This document shows, one piece after another, positions 19,372 to 27,980 of a stretch of 64,000 bases of DNA. The number at the start of each line of letters is the position of its first letter. Position 1 is the stretch's first letter. Location: NCBI GenBank assembly GCA_963807065.1, contig CAWDZQ010000003.1:124001-188000 (forward strand), in the 5' to 3' direction. Source of the stretch: CAWAND01 sp963807065. Its GTDB lineage: Bacteria > Chloroflexota > Anaerolineae > Anaerolineales > E44-bin32. The notes below the pieces were generated by a model that did not search any database, was not told the origin of the DNA, and saw only the letters and a list, made by a program, of their open reading frames with translations. Made by a program: the position numbers and the translations under genes.

Positions 19372-20691
19372 GTGAACGCTTCATCATCTCCCAACATTGC
19401 CCTGGCCGTGATCACGCGGCGCCTGGATGACCCCGAGCTGATCCTGAGATTCCTCGACAACGCCGACCAATTTGGCCACCGTGTGGATCGCGTGATCGGC
19501 GCTGTCAGTCACAGCGTTGATGCATCAGCCGTTTCGGCGATCCGTCATCGTGTCCGAATGGACGTGCTGCGGGCGTCCGGCGACGTCGGGCTCAGCCAAC
19601 GGCTTCGAACCGGCGGCCTGGCGGCGAGCGCCGTGGAGGATCTGCTGGCGGTGCCAAGCTGGACGGCCTACGGCCAGGTTCCCTACTCAGCCTATCGCAA
19701 CACCGTCCTGCTGCATGCCCTGGTCGAGGGCCTGGACGCCGTAATCTTTTTCGACACAGACGTGTTTCCGAAGGTGCTGACGAACATTAAGGACGGGACG
19801 CCTCACTTCCGTCAGGTGGACTTCGTGGGGGCGCACCTCGCCTCGCTCTCTAAGCACGGGATCGTCGCCACCACCAGCGAGTACTCCGGCTACTACATCG
19901 TGCCGCCGATGGCCTTCGACGGCCTGGAGCAGCTGCTGATCGGCCTGCGCAAGGAGCGGGCGCTGGCCTTCGTCCAGGCGAGCGAGCAGCATCATGGCCT
20001 GAAACTGGGGGGCACGGGGCCGAGGCGCCCCAGGCCGACCCAAAAACCTCTGGGGGGCAACCTGGGGCTGGGCCTGCGCCATCCCGAAGATCTTTCCTTG
20101 TTCTACTCCACGACCTACGTCTTCGAAGACCAATGTATTATGGGCCGCGGCGAGGACACGCTCCTTGGGCGGGCGATCGCCAGGTCCAGTCGCGGGATCG
20201 TCGATGTCGACCTGCCGGTGTTCCACGACACTTATCCCGGGTTTCCCGGCGTGCCCGACATGCGCCAGGAAGAGATCCGATCGCGCTTCTACCTGGCCTG
20301 CCTGGGGTGGATCGGGCGCAATCCGTTCCTCACTTGGTTCCTGGACCAGGCTGAAGAGCTCGGAACGCCTTTCGACGCGGCCATTCAAAGACAGCGGATG
20401 GGCTTGCAGGTTGGTGGGCGTGAAGCGGCCCGGGCTTTTGAGGATCCTCGGTTTGACGGGTTAAGCCGGGCATTTGAGGCGTCGCTTGGCGAACTGCCGG
20501 CGGCTATCCGGCGATACCAGCGGCTGATGGCCGGGTGGGAGGCGTTTGTCGAAACCTTCTATCCTGACCAAGATCCAGGCTCGGAGGCGGCCCTGACGAT
20601 AGAGGGTCCGCTGGTGACACCCGGGAATGGTTGGGCGGGGCCTGCCGGGCCAGGCGGGGAGCCGGTTGCCAGTTCGCCGACGGTGGTGTAA
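19372..20691 (+). CDS. Predicted GT-A-fold glycosyltransferase-like protein
   Basis: A 439-residue protein starting at GTG with AAGGAGG upstream. I do not recognise a named family with certainty. The stretch DAVIFFDTDVFPKVL, preceded by YRNTVLLHALVEGLD, looks like the strand and DxD metal/nucleotide-sugar site of GT-A transferases. RGEDTLLGRAIA later resembles the distal acidic motif (ED) of inverting GT-A enzymes and is shared with the next gene's GEDTDYVLNARM. A proline-rich insertion (GPRRPRPTQKPLGG) falls in the middle. No signal peptide or membrane segment is evident, so it is probably cytoplasmic. Context between two other transferase genes supports a role in glycan synthesis; function is inferred. 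Confidence 0.6.
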   Translation: MNASSSPNIALAVITRRLDDPELILRFLDNADQFGHRVDRVIGAVSHSVDASAVSAIRHRVRMDVLRASGDVGLSQRLRTGGLAASAVEDLLAVPSWTAYGQVPYSAYRNTVLLHALVEGLDAVIFFDTDVFPKVLTNIKDGTPHFRQVDFVGAHLASLSKHGIVATTSEYSGYYIVPPMAFDGLEQLLIGLRKERALAFVQASEQHHGLKLGGTGPRRPRPTQKPLGGNLGLGLRHPEDLSLFYSTTYVFEDQCIMGRGEDTLLGRAIARSSRGIVDVDLPVFHDTYPGFPGVPDMRQEEIRSRFYLACLGWIGRNPFLTWFLDQAEELGTPFDAAIQRQRMGLQVGGREAARAFEDPRFDGLSRAFEASLGELPAAIRRYQRLMAGWEAFVETFYPDQDPGSEAALTIEGPLVTPGNGWAGPAGPGGEPVASSPTVV

Positions 20692-20819
20692 GAAACAGTC
20701 GCTAACGGGCTTCGTGGCGACGGCGGGACCGACGGAAAGCGGTTGGCCGGCGAGCAAAGGGGGAATCCAGGTGATTGCCTGGGAGCCAAGGATGCGGCAA
20801 TGAAGGGACAGCCTGGCCG

Positions 20820-22631
20820 ATGAAGACGATTATGGTCATCCCCACCTATTGGTCGCGCCCGGCTGCCGTGGGCTGGCAGCCGGGCGACGCCGTGTACGAC
20901 CATCCGACACCCGTAGACCAGGAGGGGACGCTGGCCCGGACGCTGCAAAGCCTGCACGCCCTCGAGGCTAAGGATTTTTCGCTGGTCGTACTGGCGTGCT
21001 CGACGGCGCCTGATATCGAGGCCCAAGTTGAAGCGCGGGTGCGCGAGATCGTCATCGCCCAGGACCCCCCGGTGGAGACGTACGTCATTTCGCATTCCCA
21101 CCTGGCAAAGATGCACGCTGCCCTAAAGGGAGCCGAGGCGCAAGGCCTGACGCACGTGCTGGCCCTCACCGGCTACTCCAACATCCGCAACATGTGCCTT
21201 TACATCCCTTATGTGCTGGGGGCCGAGGTGGCGGTGCTCATCGATGACGACGAGTTCTTCGACGACCCCGCTTTCATGAGCAAGGCCGGCGAATTCGTCG
21301 GCACGCGCTTCACCGGCCAGACCATCGATGGCGTGGCCGGTTACTACATCAACGCCAAGGGCACTTACTACGACGACGTCCCCGAAGAGATCCACTGGAT
21401 GACCTATTGGGACCGATTCGGAAGCAAGCGCGAAGCGTTTGACAAGATTATCCCCGGCGAGCCGAGGCTCAAGGTCACCCCGTTTGCCTTTGGCGGGTGC
21501 ATGGTCATCCACCGGGCGTTGTTTCGCACGGTGCCCTTCGACCCGCGCGTCACGCGCGGAGAGGATACCGACTACGTGCTCAACGCCCGCATGTTTGGTT
21601 TTTCCTTCTTTCTCGACAACCAGCTTTATGTCCAGCACCGTCCGCCGGGCGGATACTCTCCCACCTGGCAGCGTTTCCGCGAGGACATCTTCCGCCTGCT
21701 GTATTCGAGGGCCAAGATCCAGGGGCAGACGGAAGAGGTCAACATGAACCTGGTGGAGGCGGAGGACTTTGACCCCTATCCGGGTGAGTTCCTCAAGGAC
21801 ACGCTGGATGACAAGATCCTGAAGACCAACCTCATCCTGGCGCTGGACTACCTGACCGACGAACGCGTGGAGGACGCCAAGGAGACCATCCGCAACATCT
21901 GGCTGGCGAACACCAAGGCCATCCCGGATGAGAATCCTTTCCAGGCCTACCTCGAGTTTCAACGCAGTTGGACCTCCCTGCGCAAGCTGACCCTCCGTCA
22001 ACTGGGCGCAGAAATGATGGAGATCATTCAGGCCGGACGGATCGTCAGAAAGTCGGAGGAGCGGGCCCAATTGGCCATGCGAGCCGAATTCATGCGCGCC
22101 AACCACGAAGATGCGCTGTCCCTGCTGGAAGGCTTCCCGCTGTTCGCCGGGCTGGGGAAGGAGCAGCTGCAGGCCCTGCTTATGATTGGTCATCGAGAGA
22201 TTTTCAATCAGGGAGACGTGGTTGTGAAACAAGGTTCCGCCGAGCGCAACCTGTTCGTCATCCTGAAGGGAAGGGCGCGCATATCGTTGACCACCCAATC
22301 CGATGAGGAAGTTGTCCTGGCGGACGTCGGGGTGGGGGAGACCTTCGGCGAAGCCTCCTTGTTGATGGACGCTTCCCAGCCGCCGACCGTCGCCGCCCTG
22401 GAGCCTCTGGAGGTGCTCGTCTTCCCCCTCCAGTCCCTCACCATGCTGATGGCCACCGACAGCGGACTGGCGGCCAAGCTTTGGCACCGGCTGGCGCAGC
22501 TGCTCAGCGACCGGCTCCACAACTCCAACATGCGGTACCTGACCGAGATGCGCGAGGTGCCGGACGTGGCGGATGAGCTGGTCAAAACCCAACCCCTGAA
22601 GGATCCCCAGGCGGACGCTCCGACGGAGTAG
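20820..22631 (+). CDS. GT-A glycosyltransferase fused to a cyclic-nucleotide-binding-like domain
   Basis: A 603-residue two-part protein. Residues 1-300 look like a GT-A transferase: IPTYWSRP start, a metal-site run LIDDDEFFDD (Asp142-Asp144) and TRGEDTDYVLNARMFGF, the usual ED motif, after FAFGGCMVIHRALF. Residues ~435-555 form a cNMP-binding domain: LEGFPLFAGLGKEQLQAL, IFNQGDVVVKQGS, NLFVILKGRARI and the phosphate-binding cassette GETFGEASLLMDAS. The cassette reads QPPTVAAL where PRxAT-type sequence normally supplies the phosphate-binding Arg, so canonical cAMP binding is doubtful. The ATG at 20820 is chosen because the upstream extension is unrelated. Sharing one gene suggests glycosylation gated by a small molecule; this is inferred. 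Confidence 0.75.
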   Translation: MKTIMVIPTYWSRPAAVGWQPGDAVYDHPTPVDQEGTLARTLQSLHALEAKDFSLVVLACSTAPDIEAQVEARVREIVIAQDPPVETYVISHSHLAKMHAALKGAEAQGLTHVLALTGYSNIRNMCLYIPYVLGAEVAVLIDDDEFFDDPAFMSKAGEFVGTRFTGQTIDGVAGYYINAKGTYYDDVPEEIHWMTYWDRFGSKREAFDKIIPGEPRLKVTPFAFGGCMVIHRALFRTVPFDPRVTRGEDTDYVLNARMFGFSFFLDNQLYVQHRPPGGYSPTWQRFREDIFRLLYSRAKIQGQTEEVNMNLVEAEDFDPYPGEFLKDTLDDKILKTNLILALDYLTDERVEDAKETIRNIWLANTKAIPDENPFQAYLEFQRSWTSLRKLTLRQLGAEMMEIIQAGRIVRKSEERAQLAMRAEFMRANHEDALSLLEGFPLFAGLGKEQLQALLMIGHREIFNQGDVVVKQGSAERNLFVILKGRARISLTTQSDEEVVLADVGVGETFGEASLLMDASQPPTVAALEPLEVLVFPLQSLTMLMATDSGLAAKLWHRLAQLLSDRLHNSNMRYLTEMREVPDVADELVKTQPLKDPQADAPTE

Positions 22632-22854
22632 TCGACCCCCATCGCATGATCGAAGCCGTCCGGCCCGTCGGCGGTTGATCCCTCACACCAGCCACTATCC
22701 CAGATAGTGTTATCCGACGTCACAAAACCGCAGATTGACTGAGCCATTGATCAAGCTGAAGGGCACCGCCCTCATGTCCCCCACGGGCCCCCCCCTTTGA
22801 CAAGGAGGCCAACAGGGCGGTAGACAAGGGTCGGCGTTTGACCCAACGCGTATA

Positions 22855-22883
22855 TTGACAGTAATTACTGTAAATGTTACACT
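22855..22883 (+). promoter_or_regulatory. Promoter with palindromic operator, predicted leaderless start
   Basis: TTGACA (22855-22860), a 17-bp spacer and TACACT (22878-22883). The perfect 14-bp palindrome ACAGTAATTACTGT (22858-22871) lies on the -35 and spacer, where MerR-family regulators bind. The expected transcription start, about 7 bp after the -10, falls on the ATG of the MerR gene at 22890, and no ribosome site precedes that ATG. The gap 22632-22854 holds no gene. Confidence 0.75.
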
Positions 22884-22889
22884 ATCGTC

Positions 22890-23465
22890 ATGTTTGACGG
22901 GTTGCGGCGGCTCAAAGGGCGGGAATTTGACTTGGGAGGCCTGGTGTCGGCGGTCAACCGCCAACTCGCCAGTGCCGGATTGTCGCCCGATGACGAGCGG
23001 GTGGCGGCGCAGCTTGACGCCCGCAACGTGCGCTACTATCAATCCCTGGGCTTACTGTCCAAGCCGGTCCGCTATGACGGCCGCCAGGCCGTCTACACCT
23101 ACCAGCACCTGCTTCAGTTGGTAGCGATCAAAGCCTTGCAGGCGCAGGGGCTGAGCCTGGGCCAGGTTCAGGGGTGGCTCCCGGCCCAGCCGGTGGCCGC
23201 CCTGCAGGCCGCCCTGGCGGGGTCCCTGACCGCGCTGGATGAAAGTCACGCCCCTGTGCCCCTCGCCGCCCCGGCCCCGCAACGCCTGCGTCAACCAGAC
23301 CCTGCTTTCAATCCGATGTCTTTCCCCCCAAGCGCCGCCGAACCGGCCGGCCTGCCGGCCTTTCGCCTGGCGCCTGGTGTGACTCTGCTGATCGACCCGG
23401 AGCGGGTGGCGGATCCCGCCTGGGTAGCCCGGCGCTTGAAAACCCTGTTGGAGGAGATGTCCTAA
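22890..23465 (+). CDS. MerR-family transcriptional regulator
   Basis: A 191-residue protein. The central part NVRYYQSLGLLSKPVRYDGRQAVYTYQHLLQLVAIKALQ fits the MerR winged-helix domain (RYY, GLL, Y...DL-like segments), followed by a short helix (GLSLGQVQGWL) and a proline/alanine-rich tail ending in a 40-residue C-terminal segment (FRLAPGVTLLIDPERVAD). No metal-binding cysteines are present, so it is not a metal sensor of the MerR/CueR type. It starts without a leader and its stop is one base from the next ATG, so it is co-transcribed with the VIT/VWA gene. Self-control through the palindrome in its promoter is likely. Confidence 0.78.
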   Translation: MFDGLRRLKGREFDLGGLVSAVNRQLASAGLSPDDERVAAQLDARNVRYYQSLGLLSKPVRYDGRQAVYTYQHLLQLVAIKALQAQGLSLGQVQGWLPAQPVAALQAALAGSLTALDESHAPVPLAAPAPQRLRQPDPAFNPMSFPPSAAEPAGLPAFRLAPGVTLLIDPERVADPAWVARRLKTLLEEMS

Positions 23466-23466
23466 G

Positions 23467-26001
23467 ATGACAACCCCCGCCGTGCCCCAAAAGCTCGCCC
23501 CGACTCTCGAGGCCCACGCCGACCCGCAAGGACCGGGTGGTCTGCTGGCCCTGGTAAGTGGGGCGCCGGTGGCACTGCCTTTGCGTGTAGTCACCGTCAG
23601 GGCCCACCTGGTAGAGAATATCGCCCGTACGACGGTCACGCAGACCTTTGTCAATGATCTCGAGGTGCCGGTGGAGGCCGTGCACATCTTCCCCTTGCCT
23701 GAGGACGGGGCGGTGGTGGCCATGCGCCTGACCGCAGGCGATCTGACGGTCACCGCCGAGTGCCGTCGCCGCGAGGAGGCCGAGGAAGCCTTCGAGGAGG
23801 CTCGCCAGGCCGGCCTCCAGGCCGGGCTTCTGACGGCCGAGGCGGCTGATGTCCACACGCTGCGCGTCACCAACTTGCCGCCCAAGACCAGCGTGCAGGT
23901 CACGCTGGAGCTTGTGGAGACCCTGCCATCGCAGGACGGTGAACTACACTGGCGCTTCCCGACCGTCATTGCGCCGCGTTTCCTGCCCGGCGAGCCCATG
24001 GGGCACAGCGGACCAGGGGTCCATCCGGACACCGATCGCGTGCCCGACGCCTCACACCTGCAGCCCCCGCTGCGGCTGGAAGGCGGGGCCGAGCTCGACC
24101 TGGAGGTGACCATCGAGGGCCGGCTCCGTTGGCTGCGCAGTTCGCTGCACGCTGTGCGCATGGACCTCGACGACGAAGGCGGCCCCTCGGTCCGGGTCGC
24201 CCCGGACGCCAAAGCCAGCCTGGATCGCGATTTCGTCCTGGCCTATGCGCTTGAGCGTCCGGAGGGCGGCATGCTGCGGGCCTGGACAGACGGCGCCTTC
24301 ACATTGCTTGCGATCGATGCGCCGATCGATCTCCAGGGGGTTGGGCTGCCGCGTCAGGCGGTGTTGGTGGTCGACATTTCGGGGTCGATGGGCGGGGCGA
24401 AACTGGCCGCCGCCAAAGTGGGCCTGAAGACCGTGATGCACGGCCTGCGGGCGGGGGATTCCTTCAACCTGATCGCCTTCGACGACCGGTTGGAGACCTT
24501 GTCCGACGAGCCGCTGGCGTACGACCAGGAGTCGCTCGACCGGGCCGATGCCTGGATAGACGCCCTGGTAGCCCGCGGCGGGACGGAGATGCTGCCGGCG
24601 ATTCAGGCCGCTCTGGCGGGCAAGACCGGGGACGGCGTGGTGCGCACGGTGGTCTTCATTACGGACGGCCAGGCGTGGAACGCCGATGAACTGGTGGCGG
24701 CCGTCCATCATCGCCGGGGGGCGGCGCGCTTCTTCACGTTGGGGATTGACACGGCGGTGAACAGCTCGCTGCTCAAGCGGCTGGCGGCGGCCGGCGGGGG
24801 CAGCTGCACGCTGCTGACTCCCGGCGAAGACATCCGTGCCGCTGTGGCCGGACTCGAGAGTCGCATCGGGCAACCCCTGGCCGAAAGCTTGAGTCTGACG
24901 GCCGGCGAGCCGGCGGACCCGAACCTTCCAGTGCTGTTCACCGGGCAATCCGCCACCATCTTGCTCAAGGGATCCCCCAAGTCCCTGACCCTCAAGGGAA
25001 AGACCTCCACCGGAGCCCTCAAGGAGCAGGCCAGACCCAAGTGCACATCGATGGACCTGGCCCCGCTATGGGCACGCGCCCGGGTGGCCGCCCTGGAGGA
25101 CCGCTGGGCCGCCTTTCCATCCGAACGAGAAGGGCTGCGAGGAGAAATCCAAGCACTTGCTCTCGATTATGGCATCGCCTCTCGCTTCACCGCTTTCGTG
25201 GCCATCCAACGTCAAATCCAAACAGGCGGCAAGCCGGTAGAAATCGTGCAGCCGGTCGAGCTCCCGCAAGACTGGTCGGCAGACTTCCTGAGCGCGCCTC
25301 TGTCCCTTGGTGCTCCTGCCAGTCCGGGACCCATGCCAAAGGCGCATTCCCTTCGTCAACGCATCGAGCTCGGGCACATAACCTCATCTAGACGTGCGGG
25401 TGCAGAGGCTTGGGCAGACCGGGTTCCGGTCCAAAAGGACACCTATCTCGACCTGGATTCTCGCGCCCAGGCGTACCTCCTTTCGCGGGTCAACCAAGAC
25501 GATCTGCGTCTCCCTCCAGATGAGCTTGAGCGACGGATGCACGCCCTGTACAGCGATTTTCTCAGCACCAATCGCATCATCCTATCGGCCAAGGAAGGGG
25601 AGCGGTTTGGAAAGCAGGTCGTCACCGAGGTCATAGCGGTGCTTAAGCAGGGGAGTCTGGACAACCTCCTGCTCCGGCAGAAGGCGGATGGCTCTTGGGG
25701 TGGAGACGTCCAGGCAACGGCGGCGGCGCTGGCATGCCTGATCCTGTTGGGTCATACCCGGCTGGCCGGCGACCACCGGCAGGCAGTGCGTAAGGCGCAT
25801 GATTGGCTGTCGGGCGTTACCGGTACCTCGGACGTGGCCTTTACCATGGACATGCTGGATCAGGCGGAAGGCGGGGAGGCGACGGATCAACTGACTGCGC
25901 GCTTTGCGGCTGGACTGGAGAGGCTGAAGCAGATAGGGGCGGAGGGGAGGGCGCTGGAGTCCGTGCTGGCCAGCCTGGCCCCGAAAGTCGAAGGCGGCTG
26001 A
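23467..26001 (+). CDS. VIT and VWA domain protein with prenyltransferase-like tail
   Basis: An 844-residue protein. Residues ~35-150 form a VIT (vault inter-alpha-trypsin) domain (ARTTVTQTFVNDLEVPVEAVHIFPLP). Residues ~295-480 form a von Willebrand A domain with an intact MIDAS start DISGS (Asp303, Ser305, Ser307) and FITDG later. The C-terminal ~150 residues (LLLRQKADGSWGGDVQATAAAL) resemble one prenyltransferase/squalene-cyclase-like helical repeat. There is no signal peptide, so the protein is probably cytoplasmic. Bacterial VIT/VWA proteins are poorly understood and are thought to mediate metal-dependent protein contacts. Coupling to a dedicated MerR regulator suggests it responds to a specific stress or ligand. 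Confidence 0.85.
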   Translation: MTTPAVPQKLAPTLEAHADPQGPGGLLALVSGAPVALPLRVVTVRAHLVENIARTTVTQTFVNDLEVPVEAVHIFPLPEDGAVVAMRLTAGDLTVTAECRRREEAEEAFEEARQAGLQAGLLTAEAADVHTLRVTNLPPKTSVQVTLELVETLPSQDGELHWRFPTVIAPRFLPGEPMGHSGPGVHPDTDRVPDASHLQPPLRLEGGAELDLEVTIEGRLRWLRSSLHAVRMDLDDEGGPSVRVAPDAKASLDRDFVLAYALERPEGGMLRAWTDGAFTLLAIDAPIDLQGVGLPRQAVLVVDISGSMGGAKLAAAKVGLKTVMHGLRAGDSFNLIAFDDRLETLSDEPLAYDQESLDRADAWIDALVARGGTEMLPAIQAALAGKTGDGVVRTVVFITDGQAWNADELVAAVHHRRGAARFFTLGIDTAVNSSLLKRLAAAGGGSCTLLTPGEDIRAAVAGLESRIGQPLAESLSLTAGEPADPNLPVLFTGQSATILLKGSPKSLTLKGKTSTGALKEQARPKCTSMDLAPLWARARVAALEDRWAAFPSEREGLRGEIQALALDYGIASRFTAFVAIQRQIQTGGKPVEIVQPVELPQDWSADFLSAPLSLGAPASPGPMPKAHSLRQRIELGHITSSRRAGAEAWADRVPVQKDTYLDLDSRAQAYLLSRVNQDDLRLPPDELERRMHALYSDFLSTNRIILSAKEGERFGKQVVTEVIAVLKQGSLDNLLLRQKADGSWGGDVQATAAALACLILLGHTRLAGDHRQAVRKAHDWLSGVTGTSDVAFTMDMLDQAEGGEATDQLTARFAAGLERLKQIGAEGRALESVLASLAPKVEGG

Positions 26002-26177
26002 CGCCCGCTGGATTCCCCGCCTGCAATCGGGGATGCTTGTCGTCGCCAGCCTGATGTTTGTCCCGGCCGGTATCGTTTGGGTCGTGATCGAAGTCAAGGG
26101 CTCCGCAAGGATGGAAACAGGATGTCTGGTCGGCTGGCGGCAGTGAGGACGAGCCCGCTCAAGGAGCTAAGGGCGTC

Positions 26178-27095
26178 ATGACCGTTTTCGGCGGCATCGA
26201 AGCCGGAGGCACCAAGGTCGTGTGCGCCGTCGGGACGGGGCCGGACGATATCCGGGGGGAGGTGCGCTTTCCGACCACCACGCCGCAAGAGACGATCGGC
26301 CGGGCCGCCGAGTTCTTTGAAGCGCACCCGGGCCTGGCCGCCATCGGCATCGGATCCTTTGGCCCGCTGGATCTGCATGCCGGCTCTCCCACTTGGGGGT
26401 ACATCACGGCCACGCCAAAACGGGGTTGGTCGAATACCGACTTGGCCGGACCCCTAAAGGCGCGCCTGCGGGTGCCGGTGGCGTTGGACACGGATGTCAA
26501 CGCCGCTGTACTGGCGGAGGCGCGCTGGGGCGCCGCCACGGGCCTGGGGACCCTTGTCTACCTGACGGTAGGTACGGGGATTGGCGGCGGGGCGATGGTC
26601 GATGGGCGCCTGGTGCATGGGCTCATGCATCCGGAGATGGGGCATATCTTTGTGCCTCACGACACGACAAGCGATCCATTTGCAGGGGTCTGTCCCTTCC
26701 ACGGAGACTGCTTCGAAGGCCTGGCTTCAGGCCCGGCGATCGAGGCGCGCTGGGGCTCGCCGCCGGAAACGCTTCCCCCGGACCACCCCGCCTGGCAGAT
26801 GGAAGCCGATTATCTGGCCTACGGGTTGGTGAACATCCTCTTCGTCCTGGCGCCCGAGCGCATCATCCTCGGGGGCGGGGTGATGGGGCAGGCGGGGCTC
26901 TTGCCTCGCATCCGTGTGAGAGTTCAAGAGCTGCTCCAGGGCTACCTGCCGCTACCAGCCATCAAGGATGACATCGACGAGGTCATCGTGGCTCCTGCGC
27001 TTGGCGATCGGTCTGGGGTGCTGGGGGGATTGGTCCTGGCCGAATCCGCCTGGCGCGGCTCGCAGGCGGACTCCTCCTCCGAGCCTGAGCCTTGA
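26178..27095 (+). CDS. ROK-family sugar kinase, fructokinase type
   Basis: A 305-residue ROK kinase. The N-terminal ATP-binding loop is GGIEAGGTKVVCAVG. The catalytic Asp is in LDTDVNAAVLAEARWG (about Asp106), and GTGIGGGAMVDGRLVHG follows. The zinc site typical of ROK fructokinases is visible as HPEMGHIFVPH and CPFHGDC. Such enzymes phosphorylate fructose, and sometimes mannose or glucose, with ATP in the cytoplasm. The gene stands between the VIT/VWA gene and a convergent CheY-like gene and appears to be transcribed alone or with the upstream operon (176-bp gap). Fructose could come from sugar uptake elsewhere; substrate is inferred. Confidence 0.88.
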   Translation: MTVFGGIEAGGTKVVCAVGTGPDDIRGEVRFPTTTPQETIGRAAEFFEAHPGLAAIGIGSFGPLDLHAGSPTWGYITATPKRGWSNTDLAGPLKARLRVPVALDTDVNAAVLAEARWGAATGLGTLVYLTVGTGIGGGAMVDGRLVHGLMHPEMGHIFVPHDTTSDPFAGVCPFHGDCFEGLASGPAIEARWGSPPETLPPDHPAWQMEADYLAYGLVNILFVLAPERIILGGGVMGQAGLLPRIRVRVQELLQGYLPLPAIKDDIDEVIVAPALGDRSGVLGGLVLAESAWRGSQADSSSEPEP

Positions 27096-27129
27096 GGGGT
27101 CACACAGACGTCCTCCCACTATGCGATTA

Positions 27130-27166
27130 TGTGAAAAAGTTCACAATGATCCGTCCATAAGGACGG
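27130..27166. promoter_or_regulatory. CRP-type palindrome followed by a short hairpin
   Basis: TGTGA AAAAGT TCACA (27130-27145) is a perfect CRP-family consensus. The hairpin CCGTCC ATAA GGACGG (27151-27166) follows. Both lie in the 112-bp gap between two convergent genes, so the hairpin could be a terminator and the palindrome may not act on a promoter. Confidence 0.4.
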
Positions 27167-27207
27167 TTCGGTTGGGATTGTCCGGGGCTGCTACGAGTTC
27201 CCGCGGC

Positions 27208-27648
27208 CTAGGCGCCGGGGGCGCTCGATTTGTGGCCGTTGCGCGAAAAGGGGGCGTGCAGTTCGGCCGTCGTGGGGAGGGGGAAGTAGATCCTAAGGAT
27301 GTCGCGCAGTTGTTTGGCGGTGAAGGGTTTGGTCAGAAACTCCGTGGCCCCGGCCTGCAGAGCGTCCTCACGGTCGCCGGGCATGGCCTTGGCGCTGGCA
27401 ATCAGAATCGGCTCGTCGCCATGGGCTGGATCCTCCCGCAGCCGCCGGGCAAACTGCAGTCCGTCGACATCGGGCATCATGATGTCAACGACGAACATGT
27501 CCGGCTTGACGCTGTCGATCAACTCGAAAGCCTGGGCGACGCTGTGAGCCATGACCACCTCCACGCCGTAGGCCTCCAGCACCAGCCGGATCACATCCGT
27601 GTACACTACCTCATCATCGATGACCATCACCACGGGTTTGTTGTACAT
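27208..27648 (-). CDS. Single-domain response regulator (CheY-like)
   Basis: A 146-residue receiver domain with no output domain. The acidic pair Asp11-Asp12, phospho-acceptor Asp55 (FVVDIMMPDVDG), Ser85 and Lys107 (FLTKPF) are all present, so phosphorylation should work. A 20-residue tail (ELHAPFSRNGHKSSAPGA) follows. The cognate kinase is not adjacent, so it is probably a stand-alone signalling protein that acts by protein contact. ATG start at 27648. Confidence 0.88.
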   Translation of the reverse strand: MYNKPVVMVIDDEVVYTDVIRLVLEAYGVEVVMAHSVAQAFELIDSVKPDMFVVDIMMPDVDGLQFARRLREDPAHGDEPILIASAKAMPGDREDALQAGATEFLTKPFTAKQLRDILRIYFPLPTTAELHAPFSRNGHKSSAPGA

Positions 27649-27980
27649 GCGGTCTCGTCTCCTCGTCGAGAGCTTCCGGCCCTTCCGTCGTTAGGGTCGT
27701 CGGCCGCAGGGACCCGGCTACAGCACGGCACCTTCTTTTTGGGCCGGAGCGTGCAAGCCGGAGCGCGATGGGCGCCTCCAGGTCCCTTTCAGTCTAGCGG
27801 AAGGTGCGCTGCATCTCGCCTTACAACCACCCAACAAACGGGCGGACTCGCCGGGACGGGGAGGCGATGGCACCCCTTGCATATAAGGTTTGCAGCGGCC
27901 GTCTCACGCAAGAGAATTGCGCATAGGCATCAGAAACGGGGACAGATGTGTGCATTATGTAAGCTTCAGGGTGGACTGCG
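27649..27980. other. Divergent intergenic region
   Basis: 332 bases between the CheY-like and ADP-ribosylglycohydrolase genes. It should hold both promoters, but I see no convincing pair of promoter boxes and no gene. Confidence 0.4.

Noticed and set aside
21123..22592. Long antisense open frame (489 codons) opposite the fused glycosyltransferase
   Set aside because: High GC makes long shadow frames; it has no domain, and the + strand product has clear transferase and cNMP-domain motifs.
27130..27145. CRP-dependent promoter for the CheY-like or ROK gene
   Set aside because: The site lies downstream of both gene ends and has no -10 box at the right distance.
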